Position numbers and translations under genes: made by a program. Shown piece by piece: positions 15,115 to 23,053 of a stretch of 64,000 nt of DNA. The notes beneath the pieces are model-generated. The model saw only the letters and a list, made by a program, of their open reading frames with translations. It did no database searches and was not told the origin of the DNA. The stretch covers positions 186,001 to 250,000 of the forward strand of contig NZ_JAVHJU010000067.1 in the NCBI RefSeq assembly GCF_031082405.1, given 5' to 3'. The DNA comes from Amycolatopsis sp. A133 (lineage in GTDB: Bacteria; Actinomycetota; Actinomycetes; Mycobacteriales; Pseudonocardiaceae). Position 1 is the stretch's first letter, and each line of letters begins with the position of its first letter.

Positions 15115-15957
15115 TCAACGGAGCTTTTGGATCACCGGGGCAAGCCTGGTCAGGTCGTCTTCGAGCACCGTGAAGTAGCTGGCGCCCAGGGTTTCGCGGG
15201 TGTGCAGCAGCTGTTCGGCCACTGCTTCCGCCGAGCCGACGAGGACCGTGGCCAGCGCGCCGAGTTCCTCGACGTCGAGGTGCGGCACGAGCTGGTGCGC
15301 CGTTTCCAGTGCCGCCCGCCGGTCATCGGTGATCCGGACGAAGTGGACCATCAGGTTCACCTCGGTGTCCCGGCCGTCGAGCACCCGCCGCACGAAGCCG
15401 GCGCGCTCGGCCAGCGCGGCGGAACCGGCCAGGGCCAGCCGCCCCTCGGCCGCGCCGGGTGCCGTGCCGGTGAGGGCGATCGTCTCGGCGTGCGCAGCGG
15501 CGAAGGTCAGCATCCGGTCGCCGCGGCCGCCGAGCAGCAGGGGCGGCCGCGGGCGGCCGGCGAACTCGCGCTCGAGCGCGGTGACCACGTCGACGAGCCG
15601 GCGGAACCGGCGGCCGGGCGTGCCCCAGTCGATCCCGGCGGCTTCGAACTCCGCGCGGACGTACCCGGCGCCGATCCCGATCTCCACCCGGCCGCCGGTG
15701 AATTCGTCGAGCGCGGCGAGGTCGCGGGCCAGGACCACCGGGTTGTGGAAGCTCGCGTTGAGGACGTAGGTGTTCAGCCGGATCCGCTCGGTGGCCTCGG
15801 CGGCGAGGAGCAGGGCGGGCACCGGCGCGACCCGGCCGAGGTGGTCGACCACGCCGACGACGTCGTAGCCGAGGTCCTCGGCCTGGCGGCACTTCGCCAC
15901 CCACTCGGCCCGTGAGCCGGGCACGTACAACGCCACCCCGAAGCGGAACGGTCTCAT
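15115..15957 (-). CDS. LLM-class F420-dependent oxidoreductase (copy A)
   Basis: A 280-aa paralogue of the following gene: FRFGVALYVPGSRAEWVAKC, EDLGYDVVGVVDHLG, TYVLNASFHNPVVLARDLAA, GGRVEIGIGAGYVRAEFEAAG, GGRGDRMLTFAAAHAETIALTG. A loop present in copy B (the PVRPAG region before LLLGG) is shortened here. ATG 15957 lacks a clear Shine-Dalgarno; TACGTT ends 7 nt upstream, which hints at a leaderless start just past the pckG terminator. It opens a five-gene leftward operon (LLM-LLM-ATPase-permease-EndoU/immunity-like). Confidence 0.85.
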   Translation of the reverse strand: MRPFRFGVALYVPGSRAEWVAKCRQAEDLGYDVVGVVDHLGRVAPVPALLLAAEATERIRLNTYVLNASFHNPVVLARDLAALDEFTGGRVEIGIGAGYVRAEFEAAGIDWGTPGRRFRRLVDVVTALEREFAGRPRPPLLLGGRGDRMLTFAAAHAETIALTGTAPGAAEGRLALAGSAALAERAGFVRRVLDGRDTEVNLMVHFVRITDDRRAALETAHQLVPHLDVEELGALATVLVGSAEAVAEQLLHTRETLGASYFTVLEDDLTRLAPVIQKLR

Positions 15958-15984
15958 GGCCGCGAACGTACCCGGGGACGCGCT

Positions 15985-16026
15985 CGTGAGTGGTAAGGCG
16001 GGTTCTAACCCGCCTTACCACTCACG
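15985..16026. terminator. Perfect 20-bp-arm hairpin after pckG
   Basis: CGTGAGTGGTAAGGCGGGTT (15985-16004) and its exact complement (16007-16026) are separated by only CT. It lies 19 bp past the pckG stop and 27 bp before the LLM start, so it must end pckG transcription while leaving almost no room for the next promoter. Confidence 0.8.
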
Positions 16027-16045
16027 ACAAGCCGCGGCAGACTGC

Positions 16046-17869
16046 TCAGGCGAGGCGCTGGGCCAGCGCGTCGAGCTCGTCACGCAGCGCGGTCGGGACC
16101 TTGTCGCCGATCTTCTCGAACCACTCCTCGATCAGCGGCAGCTCCGCGCGCCACTCCTCGGGCTTGACGTCCAGGGCGGCCTGGATGTCTTCGAGCGGCT
16201 CGGTCAGGCCCTCGGTGTCGAGGTCCTCGGCGCGCGGCACGAACCCGACCGGCGTCTCGACGGCGTTGCCCTTGCCCTCGACGCGCTCGACGACCCACTT
16301 GAGGATCCGCGAGTTCTCGCCGAAGCCCGGCCACAGGAACCGGCCGTCGTCGCCGCGGCGGAACCAGTTGACGTAGAAGATCTTCGGCAGCTTGGTCGCG
16401 TCGGCGTTCTTGCCGAGGTTCAGCCAGTGCTTGAAGTAGTCACCGGCGTGGTAGCCGAGGAACGGCAGCATCGCCATCGGGTCGCGGCGGACGTTGCCGA
16501 CCGCGCCGGCGGCCGCGGCGGTGGTTTCCGACGACATGGTGGCGCCCATGAACACGCCGTGCTGCCAGTCGCGGGCCTCGTTCACCAGCGGCACGGTGGT
16601 CTTGCGGCGGCCGCCGAAAAGGATCGCCGAGATCGGCACGCCCTTCGGGTCGTCCCACTCCGGCGCGAGGGTCGGGCACTGCGACATCGGCGTGCAGTAG
16701 CGCGAGTTCGGGTGGGCGGCCTTCTCGCCGGAGTCCGGCGTCCAGTCCTGGCCCTTCCACGAGGTGGCGTGGGCCGGCTGGTTTTCCATGCCCTCCCACC
16801 AGATGTCGCCGTCGTCGGTCAGTGCGACGTTCGTGAAGACCGTGTTGCCCTTCTCGATGGTGCGCATCGCGTTCGGGTTGGTGTGCCAGTCGGTGCCCGG
16901 CGCGACGCCGAAGAAGCCGAACTCCGGGTTGACCGCGTACAGCCGGCCGTCCTCGCCGAAGCGCATCCAGGCGATGTCGTCACCCAGGGTCTCGGCGCGC
17001 CAGCCCGGGATGGTCGGCTGCAGCATGGCGAGGTTGGTCTTGCCGCAGGCGCTCGGGAACGCCGCCGCGACGTAGTGGACCTTGTCCTCGGGCGAGATCA
17101 GCTTGAGGATCAGCATGTGCTCGGCGAGCCAGCCCTCGTCGCGGGCCATCACCGACGCGATGCGCAGCGAGTAGCACTTCTTGCCCAGCAGGGAGTTGCC
17201 GCCGTAACCCGAGCCGTAGCTCCAGATCGCGCGCTCCTCCGGGAAGTGCGAAATGTACTTCGTTTCGTTGCAGGGCCAGGAAACGTCCTTCTCGCCCGGC
17301 TCGAGCGGCTTGCCGACCGAGTGCAGCGCGGGCACGAATTCGCGCTCGCTGCCGTCCGGCGCGACGAACTTCTCGAGTGCGGCCTTGCCCGCGCGGGTCA
17401 TCACGCGCATCGAGGCGACGACGTAGGCGAAATCGGTGATTTCGATACCCAGCTTGGGATTCTCGTCGCCGAGCGGGCCCATGCAGAACGGGATGACGTA
17501 CATCGTGCGGCCACGCATCGAGCCGCGGAACAGCTCGGTCATGGTGGCCTTCATCTCGGCCGGGTCCATCCAGTTGTTGGTCGGACCGGCGTCATCGGGA
17601 CGCTCCGAACAGATGAAGGTCCGGTCTTCGACGCGGGCGACGTCGTCCGGGTCGGAAGTGGCCCAGAAGGAGTTCGGCTTCGACTTGAGCTGCACGAACG
17701 TGCCCGTCTCGACCAGCTCCTGGTTGATCCGGGCGGCTTCTTCGTCAGACCCGTCGACCCACACCACGCGGTCCGGGTTGGTCAGCTCGGCGACCTCCCG
17801 GACGAAGGACAGCACGCCGGTGTGCGTCGTCGGCGCGGTGTCCAGTCCGGGGATGGCGACTGCGGTCAT
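16046..17869 (-). CDS. pckG: Phosphoenolpyruvate carboxykinase (GTP)
   Basis: A 607-aa GTP-dependent PEPCK that interconverts oxaloacetate and PEP in gluconeogenesis. The kinase-1a P-loop is FPSACGKTNL (271-280), with the reactive Cys of the GTP class. Also present are YGSGYGGNSLLGKKCYSLRI (218-237), EGWLAEHMLI, the PEP/oxaloacetate region KYISHFPEERAIW and a C-terminal WFRRGDDGRFLWPGFGENSRILKW. The length is standard. ATG 17869 has AGGAG 6 nt upstream; an in-frame extension to 17962 passes through two hairpins and is not coding. The long structured leader (17870 to about 17996) suggests post-initiation control. Confidence 0.97.
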   Translation of the reverse strand: MTAVAIPGLDTAPTTHTGVLSFVREVAELTNPDRVVWVDGSDEEAARINQELVETGTFVQLKSKPNSFWATSDPDDVARVEDRTFICSERPDDAGPTNNWMDPAEMKATMTELFRGSMRGRTMYVIPFCMGPLGDENPKLGIEITDFAYVVASMRVMTRAGKAALEKFVAPDGSEREFVPALHSVGKPLEPGEKDVSWPCNETKYISHFPEERAIWSYGSGYGGNSLLGKKCYSLRIASVMARDEGWLAEHMLILKLISPEDKVHYVAAAFPSACGKTNLAMLQPTIPGWRAETLGDDIAWMRFGEDGRLYAVNPEFGFFGVAPGTDWHTNPNAMRTIEKGNTVFTNVALTDDGDIWWEGMENQPAHATSWKGQDWTPDSGEKAAHPNSRYCTPMSQCPTLAPEWDDPKGVPISAILFGGRRKTTVPLVNEARDWQHGVFMGATMSSETTAAAAGAVGNVRRDPMAMLPFLGYHAGDYFKHWLNLGKNADATKLPKIFYVNWFRRGDDGRFLWPGFGENSRILKWVVERVEGKGNAVETPVGFVPRAEDLDTEGLTEPLEDIQAALDVKPEEWRAELPLIEEWFEKIGDKVPTALRDELDALAQRLA

Positions 17870-17897
17870 CTCTACTCCTGACTTCCGACGACAAATG

Positions 17898-17933
17898 CGC
17901 CCGCACCGGAACGACGTTGTCCCGGTGCGGGCG
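17898..17933 (-). promoter_or_regulatory. pckG leader hairpin 1
   Basis: CGCCCGCACCGG and CCGGTGCGGGCG form perfect 12-bp arms with a 12-base loop, located 28 nt upstream of the pckG ATG. No U-tract follows in the mRNA direction, so it is not a standard terminator. Confidence 0.6.
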
Positions 17934-17957
17934 TCATTGCCGGCGACCGAATGGCTT

Positions 17958-17985
17958 CGCACACCGGCTGGCGAACCGGTGTGCG
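17958..17985 (-). promoter_or_regulatory. pckG leader hairpin 2
   Basis: CGCACACCGG and CCGGTGTGCG form perfect 10-bp arms with an 8-base loop, 24 bp promoter-proximal of hairpin 1. A TACTCT hexamer (minus strand, 18003-18008) could be the -10 giving a roughly 127-nt leader containing both hairpins. Confidence 0.5.
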
Positions 17986-18110
17986 GATTCTGGGATTCTT
18001 CGAGAGTAACCGCATGACCGGCAGGTAACAGAGAGCTGACGTGTACGTTCTCTCACAGGACCGATAAGGGGATCGATTCAGAAGCCGCTTTTCTTTTCAT
18101 TGACGACATG

Positions 18111-18141
18111 AAAAAAGCCCGAGGCCGAAGCCCCGGGCTTT
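18111..18141 (-). terminator. Terminator after the calcium-repeat protein gene
   Basis: AAAGCCCG and CGGGCTTT arms with a 12-base loop; read leftward the hairpin is followed by a T run. It lies 22 bp past the stop of the gene at 18163 and insulates the pckG promoter. Confidence 0.8.
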
Positions 18142-18162
18142 GAAACTATGACGTGGGTCACC

Positions 18163-18864
18163 TCAGTTCGGCGAGATCCACTGCCCCGTGCCGGAGTCGA
18201 TGCGCGCGACACCCTCCAGCGTCTGCGTGCCGGCCGCGCCCCACGCGGCGTCGTCGGCCGGGTCGCTTTCGGTCCCGGCGTCCATCAGTCCACTGGAGAC
18301 CTCGGTCCACTGGCCGGGGCCGGAGTGCTCGAACGTCGTGGTCGTGCCGTCGGCGTCGGTCTGCACCGCGATGTCCGCTTCGCCGTCGCCGTCCTTGTCG
18401 GTGAACGCGATGGTGCCGCCGCTCTTCGTCTCGACGATGGCGGTGTCGTTGTGCCCGTCGTGGTCGGTGTCGATGGTCGCGACCCCCGCGTCCACCTCGC
18501 CGTCCGGCAGGTCGGCGTGGATGTGGCCGCCGGAGCTGTCGTCGCGGCCGCCGGTGTCCGAGTCGTCGCCCCCGCTGCCGGGGGCCTCGACCCACTGGCC
18601 GCTGGCCTCGTCGTAGACGGCCTGCTCGACGACGTGCCCGGTCTCGTCCAGCACGGCGTACTGGTCGGCCTCACCGTCGTGGTTCGTGTCGATGAAGGCC
18701 TGCGACGTGCCGTCATCGTGCTCGATGATGGCGGTGTCGTTGACGCCGTCCTCGTTCAGGTCGTAGTTGACCTCGGCCTGGTACTCCTGGCCGTCGACGT
18801 GGACGGTCATCGCGTCCGGGCTGCTCGCGTCGGTTTCGCTGCCGCCACTCTCGTCGACCCACAT
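18163..18864 (-). CDS. Acidic protein with calcium-binding-like DxDxDG repeats (DUF6802-like)
   Basis: A 233-aa, strongly acidic protein with no signal peptide or membrane segment. It contains four EF-hand-loop-like repeats: DLNEDGVNDTA, DTNHDGEADQY, DTDHDGHNDTA and DKDGDGEADIA, each followed by an aliphatic/FxD strand pattern. They resemble dockerin/thrombospondin-type calcium loops. It looks like the DUF6802 group of actinobacteria, whose function is unknown. ATG 18864 has GGGGGAAG upstream. It is monocistronic with a strong terminator. Confidence 0.7.
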   Translation of the reverse strand: MWVDESGGSETDASSPDAMTVHVDGQEYQAEVNYDLNEDGVNDTAIIEHDDGTSQAFIDTNHDGEADQYAVLDETGHVVEQAVYDEASGQWVEAPGSGGDDSDTGGRDDSSGGHIHADLPDGEVDAGVATIDTDHDGHNDTAIVETKSGGTIAFTDKDGDGEADIAVQTDADGTTTTFEHSGPGQWTEVSSGLMDAGTESDPADDAAWGAAGTQTLEGVARIDSGTGQWISPN

Positions 18865-18967
18865 GGGACTTCCCCCTTTGAACCGGGTAACGCCGATCTC
18901 TGACCTGCTGTCTGAGGGTATGACTCACCGTAGGCCCGTTCGGTTCCGCTTCACAACCGGACCCGGG

Positions 18968-20806
18968 TCAGGCCGTCTTGTCCCGCAGCGCCCGGATCCG
19001 GGTCAGGAAGGCTTCGGCGCGCTCGCGGCCGTCGCTGACCTCTTTGAGCCGCTTCGACACGACGGCGATCTTCTTGGCGCGTTCCTGCGCCCCCATCTTG
19101 ATCGTCTTGTCGACTTCCTTCAGCTCGGCCTCGATCGCGTCGATGCGGCGGCCCAGCGCCTCGTCCAGTGCCATCGAAAGCTGCTGCTCGGCCTCGATGA
19201 GCTGCTCGGCGACGAGCTGGTCGAGCGTCGAACGGGCGTCCGCGATGGCCTCGACCAGCCACTGCTTCAGGTGCTGCTTGTCGGCCGCGTGCTTGCGCGT
19301 GCGGGCCATCCACCAGCCGGCGCCGAGGCCGATGATGATCGTCGCGGGCAGTACCACCGGGTTGAGGATCGCGACGCCGGCCAGCGGCAGCGCGGCGACC
19401 TTCCCGGCGCCGACGCCGCCGGAGATGCCCATGAACACGAGCAGCTTGTCCTCGGCCGTCGGCGGCTTCTTGTCCGGCGGGCGCAGGATCACCGGCGGGC
19501 CGCCCGCCCTGGCGAACTGCGCGCGGATGACGTCGAGCTCCTCGGGCGAGAACAGCTCCGAAAGCGAGACGTTCGTGACCTGGTTCAGCCGCTGCGAGAG
19601 CAGCATCGAGATCCGCTGCGACGTCGTCTGGAGCGCGATGTCGACCTGCTGCGGCAGCGCGGCGAGTTCGTCGCGCTTCGCCCCGTCGATCAGCTGGCGG
19701 AAATGGGTCTGCGCGTCCCGCATCTGCCTGCCGGACTCGTGCGTGACCTCGACGCGCGTGCGCTGCACCTCGCCGCGCAGCTTCAGCTGCCAGCCGCGGG
19801 TGGAGGTCCGGCGTTCGGCCTGGAGCTGGTCGCGGCGTTCGCGCAGCTGCTCCGCCTCGGCCTCACCCGCGGACAGCGCCCGGCTCTCGGCCTGCAGTTT
19901 CGCCTTGAGTTCACCCAGCGCGCTGGACAGGGCGCGCAGCGTGTTGGCCTCGCCGAGCATCGCCGAGCGGCCGACGAGCAGCTCCTGCAACGCCATCTGG
20001 ATCGCGGCGACGCCGGACTTCTCCCGCAGCATCGCGGCCATCTGCTCGTTGGGTGCTTTCGCCGCCGTCTCGAACATCCGCGCCGACACCGGGTGGAACA
20101 CCGCGTCGGCGAAGCGGGGCGCGTGGTCGCGCAGCAGCTGCCGGTCGGCCTCCATGATCTCGCGCCAGCCGCGGAACATGTCCACCTTGGTCAATGCGAA
20201 CACCACGGTCTCGACGCGCTCGCCGACGTCGCGCAGGAACTGCAGCTCGGTGGTGGTGAACGGCGCCGACGCATCGACGACGAACAGCAGCGCGGTCGCC
20301 CCCGCGGCGGCTTCCTTGGCGAGTTCGCCGTGCATCGAGTCGAGCCCGCCGACTCCCGGGGTGTCGACCAGCGAAAGCCGTTCCAGCAGCGGCACCGGCC
20401 CGGTGACCTCGACGTACCGCGGCGGGAGCTGGCCCGGCGGCAGCTCGTGCGCGGCCGACACCCAGTGGATCAGCTGGCCGAGGTCGATCGGCACCGGCGC
20501 GAGCTGGCCGGGGTAGCAGGCCTGCGCGCCCCAGGTGTCCGCGTGGTCGAACACCAGGTAGGTCGCGGTGGCGACGTCGGCGTCGACCGGAGACAGCCCC
20601 GGTCGGGCCAGCAGCGCGTTGACCAGCGAGCTCTTCCCGCGGTTCGTCTCGCCGACGACCACGACGGCCGGCTTCTTCGGCCGGGCCTTCCGGATGTCGT
20701 CGACCCACTTGGCGGCCGCCGGATCGGCGTCGCGGACGAGGGTCAGCAGCTGGTCTCGGGTCGCGGTGACCTGCGCGGGCAGGCTCGGCGCGGTCGGTGC
20801 GCTCAC
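18968..20806 (-). CDS. Dynamin-like GTPase (long, membrane-anchored)
   Basis: A 612-aa bacterial dynamin-like protein. G1 is GETNRGKS (52-59), G3 DTPG (148-151) and G4 TKVD (206-209), followed by long helices (LSAGEAEAEQLRERRDQLQAE and others) typical of a dynamin stalk. A hydrophobic block (VGAGKVAALPLAGVAILNPV then LPATIIIGLGAGWWMA, about residues 470-510) should insert in the membrane. Bacterial dynamins (DynA/DynB of Streptomyces, IniA/IniC of mycobacteria) remodel or protect membranes and work in pairs. A second dynamin-like gene lies 2.2 kb away. The GTG start overlaps the stop of a GrpE-like gene (GTGA, 20803-20806), indicating coupled translation. Confidence 0.85.
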   Translation of the reverse strand: MSAPTAPSLPAQVTATRDQLLTLVRDADPAAAKWVDDIRKARPKKPAVVVVGETNRGKSSLVNALLARPGLSPVDADVATATYLVFDHADTWGAQACYPGQLAPVPIDLGQLIHWVSAAHELPPGQLPPRYVEVTGPVPLLERLSLVDTPGVGGLDSMHGELAKEAAAGATALLFVVDASAPFTTTELQFLRDVGERVETVVFALTKVDMFRGWREIMEADRQLLRDHAPRFADAVFHPVSARMFETAAKAPNEQMAAMLREKSGVAAIQMALQELLVGRSAMLGEANTLRALSSALGELKAKLQAESRALSAGEAEAEQLRERRDQLQAERRTSTRGWQLKLRGEVQRTRVEVTHESGRQMRDAQTHFRQLIDGAKRDELAALPQQVDIALQTTSQRISMLLSQRLNQVTNVSLSELFSPEELDVIRAQFARAGGPPVILRPPDKKPPTAEDKLLVFMGISGGVGAGKVAALPLAGVAILNPVVLPATIIIGLGAGWWMARTRKHAADKQHLKQWLVEAIADARSTLDQLVAEQLIEAEQQLSMALDEALGRRIDAIEAELKEVDKTIKMGAQERAKKIAVVSKRLKEVSDGRERAEAFLTRIRALRDKTA

Positions 20807-21192
20807 AGGTTCTTCTTCGCGTAGACGGTGACGATGGGGGCGCGCAGCAGCCGGTCGTGGTCGGCGAAGCCGGTGACCTCGGTTTCCGCCACGATCCCGT
20901 CGAGCGCCGGGTCTTCGGTGGGGATCGCGCCGCCTGCCTCGTGCCGGGCCGGGTCGAACCGCTCGCCGTCGGGGCGCAGGGCCTGGACGCCGATCGCGGC
21001 GAGCCCTTCTTCGAGCCGTTCGACGACGCCGCCGCTGCGGGCGCGGTCCAGCGCGTAGAGGCACATCTGGATCAACGCCTGGCGATCCGCAAGAGCGCGC
21101 TCAAGATCGCTTACTTGCTGCTGCAAGGGGTGCACATCGGTGTCCGACGCGGCGGAACCGCGGTCGGTTCCGTCCTTGCGAAACCACGCCAT
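20803..21192 (-). CDS. GrpE-like protein (short)
   Basis: A 129-aa protein. The C-terminal part matches the GrpE beta-domain: ALRPDGERFDPARHEAGGAI, PTEDPALDGIVAETEVTGFA, then RAPIVTVY. The N-terminal part (LQQQVSDLERALADRQALIQ) is a helix much shorter than the dimerisation stalk of true GrpE (usually 180 or more residues). Canonical GrpE is the nucleotide-exchange factor of DnaK, but no dnaK or dnaJ is nearby and it is coupled to a dynamin-like GTPase instead. ATG 21192 is preferred to GTG 21198; neither has a good Shine-Dalgarno. It lies 18 bp after the TetR stop and may be in the same transcript. Confidence 0.7.
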   Translation of the reverse strand: MAWFRKDGTDRGSAASDTDVHPLQQQVSDLERALADRQALIQMCLYALDRARSGGVVERLEEGLAAIGVQALRPDGERFDPARHEAGGAIPTEDPALDGIVAETEVTGFADHDRLLRAPIVTVYAKKNL

Positions 21193-21210
21193 GCCCACAG
21201 TTTGGCGGAC

Positions 21211-21825
21211 TCAGGCGCCGTCCGGGGGCGAAACCGGGCGAAGGAACCGGATCAGGATCGTCCGGAGGATCGCCTGTTCGGCGGGCAGATCGAGGTCCGG
21301 GTCGAGACTGGCCCGCGAAATCATGGCGTCGATCAGCCCCGCGACCCACCCGGCGGCCGCCCGCGGGGAGACGCCGGGATCGATCAGCCCGGCGTCGACG
21401 GCCCGCCCGACCAGGACCGCCAACCCGTCGCGCAGTGCGCTGTCGTTGCGGTGGATCAGCTGGGCGAACTCGTCGTCGCGGGCGGCCTGCGCGGCGGCTT
21501 CCAGCACGATCCGGACGACCCCCGGCTGCGCGATCTGCCCGGCCAGCTCCTCGACGACGTCGAGCAGCGCGGCCACCGGGTCGCCGGCCTTCGCCGCGGT
21601 CTCGAGGCGCTCGGCCGTCTCGGCGGCGTCGTCGGTGAAGATCGCCGTGAACACCGCGCGCTTGCTGGGGAAGTAGTGGAAGAGGCTGCCGGAGCTGATG
21701 CCCGCGGCCCGGCAGATGTCCGCCGTCGTCGTCCGTTCGAACCCCTTCTCGGCGAAGCAGCCGGCCGCGGCGCCGACGATCGCGGCCCGCTTGGCCGCGT
21801 GCTTGGCCGGATCGACGGTCCTCAT
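21211..21825 (-). CDS. TetR family transcriptional regulator
   Basis: A 204-aa TetR repressor: N-terminal HTH RAAIVGAAAGCFAEKGFERT, then TTADICRAAGISSGSLFHYF, and PSKRAVFTAIF; the C-terminal ligand domain is helical and ends with GWVAGLIDAMISRASLDPD. ATG 21825 overlaps the stop of the upstream membrane-protein gene (ATGA, 21822-21825), so the two form an operon and the membrane gene is a likely target. A palindrome at 22317-22330 over their promoter is a plausible autoregulatory operator. Confidence 0.88.
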   Translation of the reverse strand: MRTVDPAKHAAKRAAIVGAAAGCFAEKGFERTTTADICRAAGISSGSLFHYFPSKRAVFTAIFTDDAAETAERLETAAKAGDPVAALLDVVEELAGQIAQPGVVRIVLEAAAQAARDDEFAQLIHRNDSALRDGLAVLVGRAVDAGLIDPGVSPRAAAGWVAGLIDAMISRASLDPDLDLPAEQAILRTILIRFLRPVSPPDGA

Positions 21826-22301
21826 CGCTCGACCGGTGGCTCGTCCCGCCAGGGGTAGCCGTGCTCGGCGAAGGCGGGCGCCAGCTCGCGGCCCGGAAGG
21901 TCGGTCTTCTCCCGCGCGATCTCCCGGCCGTCGGTGGTGCGCAGGACGAGGTCTTTGCCGTCGAGGTAGACGGCTTCGAGCTCGGCCTCGATGCGCCGGG
22001 TCTTGTCGCCGCGGACCAGCGTGACCCGGGTCGGCGACACCGTGACGACCAGCCGCTCGTGCGCCCAGATCGCGGCGAACACCAGGCCGAGCACGAGCCC
22101 GCCGGCGACCGCGGCCAGCGCCGCCCACGGCTGGGGCAGCTTGGTGAGCACCTTGAACACGCCCTGGAACGGGAAGGCGGGCAGGTCACCGACCCAGGCG
22201 GCGACGGCCCAGACGCCCACGCCGAGCGCACCGCCGGTGAGGGGGCAGCCGATCCAGGACCCGGTGCGCAGCCACGACGGCTCGTCGACGGTCGTCTCCA
22301 T
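21822..22301 (-). CDS. YqeB-like two-helix membrane protein with PH-like domain
   Basis: A 159-aa protein with two N-terminal transmembrane helices (GCPLTGGALGVGVWAVAAWV and WAALAAVAGGLVLGLVFAAIW), then a beta-rich cytoplasmic domain (HERLVVTVSPTRVTLVRGDK, RRIEAELEAVYLDGKDLVLR, TTDGREIAREKT) like those of the YqeB/PH-domain membrane family. The function is unknown. ATG 22301 follows an AT-rich TAATAAT element (minus strand, 22309-22315) by 7 nt, suggesting a leaderless promoter. Confidence 0.65.
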   Translation of the reverse strand: METTVDEPSWLRTGSWIGCPLTGGALGVGVWAVAAWVGDLPAFPFQGVFKVLTKLPQPWAALAAVAGGLVLGLVFAAIWAHERLVVTVSPTRVTLVRGDKTRRIEAELEAVYLDGKDLVLRTTDGREIAREKTDLPGRELAPAFAEHGYPWRDEPPVER

Positions 22302-22316
22302 GCCGCCTATTATTAG

Positions 22317-22330
22317 ACCGCGTACTCGGT
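22317..22330. promoter_or_regulatory. Candidate TetR operator of the YqeB-tetR operon
   Basis: ACCGCGTACTCGGT is a 14-bp imperfect palindrome (12 of 14 positions) centred on GTAC. It sits directly upstream of the TAATAAT element of the operon promoter, the usual position for TetR autorepression. Confidence 0.45.
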
Positions 22331-22346
22331 TTATGAAAGCCGGGGG

Positions 22347-22994
22347 TCAGACCAGCTCGCCGATCACCTCTCGCAGGACCGCCTCCAGGCCCGGGCCGTC
22401 CTCGGCGAGGCGGGACGAGACGAGCAGCTGGTCCTCGGCCGTGCGCAGCCAGATCGAGCCGGCGACCGAGATCTCGATGACGTTGAGCCGGAACGGGTAC
22501 GCGCGCCGGCCCTGCTTCACCTCGGCTTCGCGGACCAGCTGGCCGAGCCGCTCGCCGGCCACGATCTGGCGGCGGTAGAAGCCGGGCGCCCACGGGGTGC
22601 CGCCCGACGGCTCGCCCGAGCCGCGCAGGGCGGGGCCGCGGGCGTTGGCGAAGTGGCGGGCCGCGGCCGGGCCGAAGAAGTCGACCGCCTCCCGCATCGC
22701 CGAGCCGGGGGCGAGCGCCGGCCTGCCGTACCGGGTGCGGGTGCTGCGCGGATCGGGGTCCTCGCGGTTGCGCAGGAAGGCCAGCAGGTCGACCCACCAG
22801 TCGGCCCACTGCTCCTGGACGGCCGCCCGGTCGACCCCGGGTGGGACGTGCACCGGAACCTGCGGCTCCACCGGCGGCAGCACCTGTCCTTCGGAAACGG
22901 ACAGGGCCAGGGCGTCACGGATGTACAGCGCGACGTCGACCTCGGTCTCGCTGCTCCAGCCCGCTCGCCAGGATGTCGTGTTTTCTAGGCGCAC
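22347..22994 (-). CDS. Conserved-type hypothetical protein, 215 aa
   Basis: No family recognised. The protein is soluble and starts RLENTTSWRAGWSSETEVDV, with a Trp-rich helix QEQWADWWVDLLAFLRN and a C-terminal alpha/beta section FRLNVIEISVAGSIWLRTAE followed by QLLVSSRLAEDGPGLEAVLR. It lacks signal and membrane segments. GTG 22994 has GAGGAC upstream. It lies 59 bp after the second dynamin-like gene on the same strand and may be co-transcribed with it. Confidence 0.6.
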   Translation of the reverse strand: MRLENTTSWRAGWSSETEVDVALYIRDALALSVSEGQVLPPVEPQVPVHVPPGVDRAAVQEQWADWWVDLLAFLRNREDPDPRSTRTRYGRPALAPGSAMREAVDFFGPAAARHFANARGPALRGSGEPSGGTPWAPGFYRRQIVAGERLGQLVREAEVKQGRRAYPFRLNVIEISVAGSIWLRTAEDQLLVSSRLAEDGPGLEAVLREVIGELV

Positions 22995-23053
22995 GTCCTC
23001 ACAGTACGCGGGAAACGCTTCGGCTCAGCCGAAGTCGGCAAGCAGAAACAAAC

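Noticed and set aside
17870..17962. N-terminal extension of pckG to 17962
   Set aside because: The extension contains two perfect hairpins and unrelated residues; ATG 17869 has a good Shine-Dalgarno and matches the family N-terminus.
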